Below the pieces are notes generated by a model, which was not told where the DNA came from, searched no databases, and saw only the letters and a list, made by a program, of their open reading frames with translations. DNA of 57,964 nt from Streptomyces sp. AW19M42 (GTDB lineage: Bacteria > Actinomycetota > Actinomycetes > Streptomycetales > Streptomycetaceae), in contig CBRG010000099.1 of NCBI GenBank assembly GCA_000470535.1, positions 1-57,964 of the forward strand, in the 5' to 3' direction. Below, piece after piece: positions 51,924 to 57,964 of this stretch. The stretch's first letter is position 1. Each line of letters starts with the position of its first letter. Both the position numbers and the translations under genes were made by a program.

Positions 51924-52670
51924 ATGTCTGATCAATCACCTCCCCGCCGTACCGCTGCCGTGATTCCCGCGGCCGGCCGCGGTGTACGGCTCGGCCCCGG
52001 CGCCCCCAAGGCGCTCCGCGCGCTGGGCGGAACGCCCATGCTCGTCCATGCGGTACGGGCCATGGCGGCCTCCCGTCAGGTCTCCCTGGTCGTGGTCGTC
52101 GCACCGCCGGACGGCGCCCCCGGGGTCCGGAACCTGCTCGACGAGCACGCACTGCCCGAGCGCACCGAATTCCTCGTCGTGCCCGGTGGCGACACCCGGC
52201 AGGAGTCGGTGAAGCTCGGCCTGGACGCGCTGCCCGCCGATGTCTCCGCCGTCCTCGTGCACGATGCGGCCCGCCCGCTGGTGCCCGTCGACACGGTCGA
52301 CGCGGTCGTCGAGGCGGTACGGGCCGGGGCGCTCGCCGTGGTCCCGGCGCTGCCGCTGGCGGACACCGTCAAGGAGGTCGAGCCGGGCGCGCCGGGGGAG
52401 CCGGAACCGGTGCTCTCCACCCCGGCGCGGTCCAGGCTGCGGGCGGTGCAGACGCCGCAGGGCTTCGACCGCGACACGCTGGTGCGGGCCCATGAGCGGG
52501 TCGCCGTCAGCGGCGAGGGCGCGACCGACGACGCGGGCCTGGTCGAGCAGATCGGGGCGCCCGTCGTGGTCGTACCCGGACACGAGGAGGCGTTCAAGGT
52601 GACCCGGCCGCTGGATCTGCTTCTGGCCGAAGCGGTTCTCGCGCGCAGGAGGGCGAACGATGGCTTCTGA
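51924..52670 (+). CDS. ispD: IspD, 2-C-methyl-D-erythritol 4-phosphate cytidylyltransferase
   Basis: IspD makes CDP-ME in the non-mevalonate isoprenoid pathway. The 248-residue protein has the CTP-binding loop [20 protein letters not shown] (near 11-30) with catalytic Arg and Lys, [11 protein letters not shown], and [16 protein letters not shown]. The ATG at 51924 is fixed by the family start. Its end overlaps ispF by 11 bases, so the two consecutive-pathway genes are coupled. Confidence 0.97.
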   Translation: MSDQSPPRRTAAVIPAAGRGVRLGPGAPKALRALGGTPMLVHAVRAMAASRQVSLVVVVAPPDGAPGVRNLLDEHALPERTEFLVVPGGDTRQESVKLGLDALPADVSAVLVHDAARPLVPVDTVDAVVEAVRAGALAVVPALPLADTVKEVEPGAPGEPEPVLSTPARSRLRAVQTPQGFDRDTLVRAHERVAVSGEGATDDAGLVEQIGAPVVVVPGHEEAFKVTRPLDLLLAEAVLARRRANDGF

Positions 52671-53181
52671 GATCTCCGAGGGCTCCGGGGCGCGCAACGC
52701 GCCCGTGATCCCGCTCGTCGGGATCGGGACCGACATCCACGCCTTCGAGGAGGGCCGCGAACTGTGGTGCGCGGGTCTCCTGTGGGAGGGCGAGGGCCCC
52801 GGGCTCGCCGGGCACTCCGACGCGGACGTCGTCGCGCACGCCGCGTGCAACGCGCTGTTCTCGGCCGCCGGCCTCGGCGACCTCGGGCAGCACTTCGGCA
52901 CAGGCCGCCCCGAGTGGTCCGGCGCGGCGGGGGTCACGCTGCTGACCGAGGCGGCCCGGATCGTCCGGTCCGAGGGGTTCGAGATCGGCAACGTCGCCGT
53001 CCAGGTCGTCGGCGTACGGCCGAAGATCGGCAAGCGGCGCGACGAGGCGCAGCGCGTGCTGTCCGCCGCCGTGGGCGCGCCGGTCTCGCTCTCCGCCGCC
53101 ACCTCCGACGGGCTCGGCTTCACCGGCCGTGCGGAGGGCATCGCCGGGATCGCCACCGCGCTGGTCTACCGACCGGTCTGA
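52660..53181 (+). CDS. ispF: IspF, 2-C-methyl-D-erythritol 2,4-cyclodiphosphate synthase
   Basis: IspF cyclises CDP-ME 2-phosphate to MEcPP. The 173-residue protein has GIGTDIHAF with metal ligands Asp25 and His27, [20 protein letters not shown], and [19 protein letters not shown] at the end. An extra N-terminal stretch of about 18 residues overlaps the ispD end. It acts two steps after IspD (IspE is elsewhere). Confidence 0.97.
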   Translation: MASEISEGSGARNAPVIPLVGIGTDIHAFEEGRELWCAGLLWEGEGPGLAGHSDADVVAHAACNALFSAAGLGDLGQHFGTGRPEWSGAAGVTLLTEAARIVRSEGFEIGNVAVQVVGVRPKIGKRRDEAQRVLSAAVGAPVSLSAATSDGLGFTGRAEGIAGIATALVYRPV

Positions 53182-53302
53182 CCTGCCCCGGAGCCGACCG
53201 AGCGGGCCCGGCGGACCGTCGGGCCCGTGACCTTGTCGCACATCAGTCGCACACGCTCTGGTACGGCGATGAGATGACGCGGGGGAGGGGAGGAGCTCCG
53301 GA

Positions 53303-53581
53303 ATGAGTACGACGACAGCGGCCGCGGTACGGGCCGATGCCGACGGATACGTCCTGCGCACCGCCACCCCCGGGACGTCGACGGGGTGTGGGCGGCCATG
53401 ATGCTCGACACCGTCTTCCGCGACCTGAAATGCGGCTACGTACCCCGCTGGACGCCGACATCGTCGACCCCGAGTCCAGCTGTCCGCGGCCCGCACCCTG
53501 CTGGTGGTCGAGCGCGACGGCGAGATCATCGCGACGGGCGCCGTGCGCGACCGCGGACCGCAGGCGCCCCCCTGGCGCTGA
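53303..53581 (+). pseudogene. Decayed GNAT acetyltransferase
   Basis: From an ATG at 53303 with a GGAGG site, three frames in turn carry pieces of one GNAT protein. These are DADGYVLRTATP, then DVDGVWAAMMLDTVFRDLKC with GYVP, then LDADIVDPES and LSAARTLLVVERDGEIIATG with AVRDRGPQAPP before a TGA. At least two or three indels and loss of the acetyl-CoA-binding half make it non-functional. It lies between ispF and cysS. Confidence 0.75.
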
Positions 53582-53727
53582 CCCTCCCGGCGGGCGCGAG
53601 GGGGAGGCGGCCGGGCAGCCGGTGCGGGGCCGGCGGTCACAGCCTGTCCAACCCGGGCCGTAACAACTGTCGTCGCAATCCTCCAAGGGGTCGCTGGGCA
53701 CTGGTGCGCGCCGACTACCCTTGAGGC

Positions 53728-55131
53728 GTGACTATTCGCCTGTACGACACCAGCGCCCGGCAGATCCGTGACTTCGTCCCGCTCACAGCGGGCTGTGTCT
53801 CGATCTACCTCTGTGGCGCCACTGTCCAGGCCGCCCCGCACATCGGGCACATCAGGTCCGGGCTGAACTTCGACATCATGCGCCGCTGGTTCGAGCACCG
53901 CGGCTACGACGTGACGTTCGTCCGGAACGTCACCGACATCGACGACAAGATCATCACCAAGTCGGCCGAGCAGGGCCGCCCGTGGTGGGCCATCGGTTAC
54001 GAGAACGAGCGCGCGTTCAACACGGGATACGACGCGCTCGGCTGCCTCCCGGTCACCTACGAGCCCCGCGCCACCGGTCACGTCCCCGAGATGATCGAGA
54101 TGATGCGCGGCCTCATCGAGCGTGGCCACGCCTACGCCGCCGACGGCAACGTCTACTTCGACGTGCGCTCGTTCCCCGACTACCTGTCCCTCTCCAACCA
54201 GGACCTGGACGACCTGCGCCAGCCCTCCGGAGACAACGAGACCGGCAAGCGCGACAAGCGTGACTTCGCCATGTGGAAGGCGTCCAAGCCCGGCGAGCCC
54301 AGCTGGGAGACCCCCTGGGGCCGCGGCCGCCCCGGCTGGCACCTGGAGTGCTCCGCCATGGCGCACAAGTATCTCGGCACCGCCTTCGACATCCACGGCG
54401 GCGGCATCGACCTGATCTTCCCGCACCACGAGAACGAGATCGCCCAGGCCAAGGGGATCGGTGACGCGTTCGCGAAGTACTGGGTGCACAACGGCTGGGT
54501 CACCATGTCCGGCGAGAAGATGTCGAAGTCGCTCGGCAACTCCGTACTCGTCAGCGAGATGGTCAAGGCCTGGCGTCCCATCGTGCTGCGCTACTACCTG
54601 GGTACCCCGCACTACCGGTCCATGATCGAGTACAGCGAGGACGCCCTGCGCGAGGCCGAGTCCGCGTTCGCCCGCATCGAGGGCTTCGTCCAGCGCGTCA
54701 CCGAGAAGGCCGGCGAGACCGTCGAGCCCGCCGCGGAGGTGCCGCCCGCCTTCGCGGAGGCGATGGACGACGACCTGGGCGTCCCGCAGGCCCTCGCGAT
54801 CGTCCACACCACGGTCCGCCAGGGCAACAGCGCGCTCGCCGCCGACGACAAGGAGGCCGCCGTCTCCCGTCTCGCGGAGGTCCGTGCGATGCTCGGGGTA
54901 CTGGGCCTCGACCCGCTCGACGACCACTGGGCCTCCGAGGGCGACCGGGGCGACGATCTGCACGGCGTCGTCGACACCCTCGTACGGCTCGTCCTCGACC
55001 AGCGCCAGTCGGCGCGCGAGCGCAAGGACTGGACGTCGGCCGACGCCATCCGCGACCAGCTCAACCAGTCCGGGCTCGTCATCGAGGACAGCCCGTCCGG
55101 ACCACGGTGGACACTCGGCCCGCGCCAGTAG
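53728..55131 (+). CDS. cysS: Cysteinyl-tRNA synthetase
   Basis: The 467-residue class I enzyme has YLCGATVQAAPHIGHIRSGL (zinc-binding Cys29 and the HIGH motif), the central zinc ligands in WHLECSAMA and PHHENEIAQ, and KMSKS at 264-268. The C-terminal part holds the DALR domain and anticodon-binding helices. The GTG start at 53728 is chosen by the family N-terminus. It is far from the mycothiol ligase MshC by its KMSKS and C-terminal anticodon-binding region. A hairpin terminator or attenuator lies directly after it. Confidence 0.96.
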   Translation: MTIRLYDTSARQIRDFVPLTAGCVSIYLCGATVQAAPHIGHIRSGLNFDIMRRWFEHRGYDVTFVRNVTDIDDKIITKSAEQGRPWWAIGYENERAFNTGYDALGCLPVTYEPRATGHVPEMIEMMRGLIERGHAYAADGNVYFDVRSFPDYLSLSNQDLDDLRQPSGDNETGKRDKRDFAMWKASKPGEPSWETPWGRGRPGWHLECSAMAHKYLGTAFDIHGGGIDLIFPHHENEIAQAKGIGDAFAKYWVHNGWVTMSGEKMSKSLGNSVLVSEMVKAWRPIVLRYYLGTPHYRSMIEYSEDALREAESAFARIEGFVQRVTEKAGETVEPAAEVPPAFAEAMDDDLGVPQALAIVHTTVRQGNSALAADDKEAAVSRLAEVRAMLGVLGLDPLDDHWASEGDRGDDLHGVVDTLVRLVLDQRQSARERKDWTSADAIRDQLNQSGLVIEDSPSGPRWTLGPRQ

Positions 55132-55140
55132 TCCTCCCGA

Positions 55141-55166
55141 GTGCCGCCCGGCCCGCCGGGCGGCAC
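55141..55166 (+). terminator. Hairpin between cysS and rlmB
   Basis: GTGCCGCCCGG (55141-55151) pairs exactly with 55156-55166 around a four-base loop, nine bases after the cysS stop. It would reduce read-through into rlmB, which still may be partly co-transcribed. Confidence 0.8.
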
Positions 55167-55214
55167 ACTCTCACTTATACGCATGCACGTCTGAAGCAAC
55201 GAAACAGGTAGGTC

Positions 55215-56171
55215 ATGGCCGGGAACAGCCAGCGCAGGAACCGCCGCACGTCCAACAAGAAGGGCATGCAGGTCGGCAGCGGCGGTAACCGACGCCGTGC
55301 TCTCGAAGGCCGGGGCCCGACGCCGCCCGCGGAGGACCGCAAGAAGCACAAGAAGAACCGCATCGCGACCGCCAAGGCCAAGCAGGCCGCCAACCGCCGC
55401 CCCGCCCCCCGGCGCGGCGGCGTCAAGGGCACCTCCGAGATGGTCGTCGGCCGCAACCCGGTCTTCGAGGCGCTGCGCGACGGCGTCCCCGCCACCACCC
55501 TGTACGTCCAGCAGTACATCGACAACGACGAGCGGGTCCGCGAGGCCCTCCAGCTCGCCGGCGAGCGCGGCAACATCAACCTGATGGAGGCCCCGCGCCC
55601 CGAGCTGGACCGGATGACGAACGGCCTGAACCACCAGGGCCTCGTCCTCCAGGTCCCGCCGTACGAGTACGCGGACCCGCAGGACCTCACCGCCGCCGCG
55701 TACGACAACGGTGAGGACCCGCTGATCGTCGCCCTCGACGGCGTCACCGACCCGCGCAACCTCGGCGCGATCGTCCGCTCCGTCTCCGCGTTCGGCGGCC
55801 ACGGCGTGGTCGTGCCCGAGCGCCGCGCCGCCGGAATGACCGCCGGAGCCTGGAAGTCCTCCGCCGGCACCGCCGCCCGCACCCCGGTCTCCCGCGTCAC
55901 CAACCTGACCCGGGCGCTGGAGGCGTACAAGAAGGAAGGCATCGCGATCGTCGGCCTGGCCGCCGACGGCGAGCACACCGTCGAGGACCTGGAGGCGCTC
56001 GGCGGCCCCGTCGTCGTCGTCATCGGCAGCGAGGGCAAGGGCCTCGGCCGGCTCGTCGGCGAGACCTGCGACTACCGGGTCCGCATCTCGATGCCCGGCG
56101 GCGCCGAGTCCCTGAACGCCGGTGTCGCGGCCGGCATCGTGATGTACGAGGTCGCACGCCGCCGCGCCTGA
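55215..56171 (+). CDS. rlmB: RlmB-type 23S rRNA 2'-O-methyltransferase
   Basis: The enzyme methylates the ribose of G2251 (E. coli numbering). The 318-residue protein has a very basic N-terminal extension (1-70), a substrate-binding domain (VVGRNPVFEALRDGVPATTL) and a SpoU/SPOUT knot with DPRNLGAIVRSVSAFGGHGV, VVVIGSEGKGLGRL and SMPGGAESLNAGVAAGIVMY. All three SpoU motifs are intact. Position after cysS is conserved in actinobacteria. Confidence 0.95.
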   Translation: MAGNSQRRNRRTSNKKGMQVGSGGNRRRALEGRGPTPPAEDRKKHKKNRIATAKAKQAANRRPAPRRGGVKGTSEMVVGRNPVFEALRDGVPATTLYVQQYIDNDERVREALQLAGERGNINLMEAPRPELDRMTNGLNHQGLVLQVPPYEYADPQDLTAAAYDNGEDPLIVALDGVTDPRNLGAIVRSVSAFGGHGVVVPERRAAGMTAGAWKSSAGTAARTPVSRVTNLTRALEAYKKEGIAIVGLAADGEHTVEDLEALGGPVVVVIGSEGKGLGRLVGETCDYRVRISMPGGAESLNAGVAAGIVMYEVARRRA

Positions 56172-56200
56172 TCCGCGCCGGGCCCGTTGTCCCCGGTGCG

Positions 56201-56230
56201 GGCCCGCGCAGGCCCGCGCAGGCCCGCGCC
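56201..56230 (+). repeat. 10-bp tandem repeat after rlmB
   Basis: GGCCCGCGCA occurs twice in tandem, with a third copy changed at its last base (56201-56230), in a very GC-rich intergenic region (56172-56424). No gene is seen in that region. Confidence 0.8.
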
Positions 56231-56424
56231 GGGCCCGCAGGACCACCCGCACGGGCGGCGGCCGACTGAGGACACCACCCGCCGTCCGCCGCCTCCGCGC
56301 GGCCGTGCGCGGGGGCGCACCGGAGCGCGCGTACGCCCCGCCGCACCCCGCCACCACCTGTTGACGGGCCTCGGACACTTCGGCGCCGTCAAGGCAGTGT
56401 CCTAAACACACATCACTCGGTTAG

Positions 56425-57964
56425 ATGAGTGTGGACACCAGAACGCCTCGGTTCGACGAGCAACCTGCCCTGAGCATGACCAAGGTGGACTGCGACCCTG
56501 CGCAGGTCATCGTCAACCACGCCAGCTTCCGGGTACAGCTCGCACCCGGCCAGCGCGCACGGCTGCGCGGTGTGACCCCCGCCGCCGCGCCCAGGATCCC
56601 CGTCATGAGCGGCTCCGGAGCGGGGCGCGGCCGTCGCGCCCCCGTCGTGTGGAGCGGCAGGGCCGCCCCCGGCGACCCCGGCGCCACCGGACTGCTCCAG
56701 GCCGTACGGAACTCCACCGCGGGCCGGCCGGGCGTCACGGGCCGCCCCGACACCGCGTACGACCCGTACGAGCCGTACGCCTCGTACGAACCCGAAGGCG
56801 TCCGCGGAGCCGGCGCCCAGGTCATCCCGCGCCTCGAAGAGACCCAGCCCACCCCGCTGATCGGCGGCTCCCGGCCCGGCGGGCCGCTGCTGCCGCCGAT
56901 GCGGCAGGCCGTCGGCGCGTTCGACCCGGTCGAGACCGGCCCGGGGCCGTACGCCGCGGACGGCTACCGGACGGACGGCTACCGGACCGACGTGTACGGC
57001 GCGGACGGGCCCGGCCGGGGCCGGGACGGCGATGCCTTCGACGACCTCGACGACGTCGCCGACGACCGTGAACGGAGCGGCGACTCCGTCCGGCACGCGT
57101 ACTACCCCGGCCGCCGCATGAACCTCGGCGTCGTCCTGCTGCCCATGCGGGTCTTCCTCGGCTTCATCTCGATCTACGCCGGCATGGGCAAACTCTGCGA
57201 CCCCGTCTACTTCGACGGCGGCGACCGCGGCTCCATGGTCAAGTGGCTGACCTCGCTGCACCCCTGGGCCCTCGCGGCGCCCCTCCGCGATTTCGCGCTC
57301 TCCCACCCCGTCGGCGCCGGACTCAGCATCGCCTTCCTCCAGGTCGTCGTCGGAGTCCTCACCGTCCTCGGCCTCTGGCAGCGCGTCGCCGCCTCGGTCG
57401 GCGCCCTCCTGTCCGCCGCCCTCCTGGTCACCGTCAGCTGGCGCACCGTCCCCGTCTACGACGCGCCGGACATCATCTACCTCGCCGCCTGGAGCCCGCT
57501 GATCATCGCGGGCGCCCCCGTCTACTCGGCCGACGGACGCCTCGCCGGGGAAGCCTGGCGCAAGCTCGGCCCCCGCTCCGAGATCTGGGACCTCCGCCGC
57601 CGCGTACTGCGCCGCGGCACGGTCGTCGCCACGGTGGTCGTCGGCCTCACCCTGCTCATCGGCTCCATCCTCGGCGGGGCGGTCCGCTCGTCCGGAGTCG
57701 TCACCGTTCCCGGGCCCAACGGAGTCCCGACCAACCAGCTCCCCGGCTCCCCGCTCCCCGAGGAGTCCCGCAGCGGCGCCAAGGCCTCGCCCCCGGCCGA
57801 CCGCCAGCCCGCCCCGACCCGGAGCACCGCCCCCCGGACCCCGTCCGCGAGGGCCTCCGCGCCCGCCGCGGGAACGGTCCGGGAGTCGGGCCAGGCAACG
57901 GCGGGCGCGGGCCGGCCCAGCCAGACCCAGGGCACCGGCCAGCCGCCGCCGCCGCGGACCACCC
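56425..57964 (+). CDS. DoxX-family membrane protein with long N-terminal extension (cut by window end)
   Basis: The frame starts at ATG 56425 (MSVDTRTPRFDEQPALSMTK) and stays open to the window end, at least 513 codons. Residues 1 to about 225 are hydrophilic, with YRTDGYRTD repeats and DPYEPYASYEP. A DoxX domain follows: about four helices beginning MNLGVVLLPMRVFLGFISIY, with FLQVVVGVLTVLGLWQRVAA and DAPDIIYLAAWSPLIIAGAP. Another membrane helix (VVATVVVGLTLLIGSILGG) leads to a Pro/Ser/Ala-rich tail. DoxX proteins are linked to quinone or thiol redox; the role here is unknown. Confidence 0.82.
   Translation, partial: MSVDTRTPRFDEQPALSMTKVDCDPAQVIVNHASFRVQLAPGQRARLRGVTPAAAPRIPVMSGSGAGRGRRAPVVWSGRAAPGDPGATGLLQAVRNSTAGRPGVTGRPDTAYDPYEPYASYEPEGVRGAGAQVIPRLEETQPTPLIGGSRPGGPLLPPMRQAVGAFDPVETGPGPYAADGYRTDGYRTDVYGADGPGRGRDGDAFDDLDDVADDRERSGDSVRHAYYPGRRMNLGVVLLPMRVFLGFISIYAGMGKLCDPVYFDGGDRGSMVKWLTSLHPWALAAPLRDFALSHPVGAGLSIAFLQVVVGVLTVLGLWQRVAASVGALLSAALLVTVSWRTVPVYDAPDIIYLAAWSPLIIAGAPVYSADGRLAGEAWRKLGPRSEIWDLRRRVLRRGTVVATVVVGLTLLIGSILGGAVRSSGVVTVPGPNGVPTNQLPGSPLPEESRSGAKASPPADRQPAPTRSTAPRTPSARASAPAAGTVRESGQATAGAGRPSQTQGTGQPPPPRTT

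Noticed and set aside
56425..56443. CACTC/GAGTG inverted repeat at the DoxX start as an operator
   Set aside because: Five-base arms overlapping the start codon are too short to support.

Overview
The window is high-GC actinobacterial DNA that is almost certainly from a Streptomyces chromosome. GC-rich third codon positions, many GTG starts, streptomycete-specific genes (GlnR, Nur, RsiG, MshA, CarD) and a gene order I recognise from the S. coelicolor region running from its lacI-type regulator/glnR to cysS/rlmB all support this. I see no rRNA, tRNA, CRISPR array or prophage.

Left part (1-16.7 kb) is core chromosome. It holds the start of an HtrA-like protease gene, a LacI regulator, the nitrogen regulator GlnR, a MoaD/ThiS-like protein, a Pro/Gln/Tyr-rich membrane protein and an LmeA-like lipid-binding protein. 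A sulfur module follows: a leaderless leader peptide, a thiosulfate sulfurtransferase, its DUF1416/SseC partner and a DsrE protein. Then come a nitrobindin-like protein, the nickel regulator Nur, YgfZ, D-aminoacyl-tRNA deacylase, the c-di-GMP-armed anti-sigma factor RsiG, an asparaginase, an Eis-like acetyltransferase and two TetR regulators.

Middle-left part (16.7-30.4 kb) is accessory and scarred. Two inverted copies of a 55-bp repeat bracket an NCS1 permease whose coupled isochorismatase-like partner is reduced to a stub. A DHA2 drug exporter has a frameshifted N-terminus. A divergent HTH-regulator/hydrolase pair shares a 32-bp palindrome. Next comes a complete Tn7-like transposon at 23967-30372, with a 5-bp ATGGG target duplication, 27-bp terminal inverted repeats and arrays of 20-bp subterminal repeats. 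It carries an overlapping tnsA-tniA-tniB-tniQ operon. Its cargo is a MerR-PP2C fusion protein and a 54-residue small protein.

Right part (30.4-57.9 kb) follows a block order also known from Mycobacterium tuberculosis Rv0474-Rv0491: XRE regulator, HbhA-like protein, DUF2516, mshA, YbjN, gpmA, phoU, senX3/phoR and regX3/phoP. Streptomycete insertions interrupt it: a REC-SpoIIE phosphatase, an NlpC/P60 hydrolase with a poly-G frameshift, a Tat-exported beta-helix protein, a small-molecule kinase, lipoproteins, a toxin-antitoxin pair, an MFS transporter and a cysteine-rich mini-protein. The block ends with carD, ispD, ispF, a decayed acetyltransferase, cysS, rlmB and a DoxX-family membrane protein cut by the window end.

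The genes give central functions: nitrogen (GlnR), phosphate (PhoU/PhoR/PhoP), nickel (Nur), mycothiol (MshA), isoprenoids (IspD/F), translation (CysS, RlmB, Dtd) and sporulation control (RsiG).
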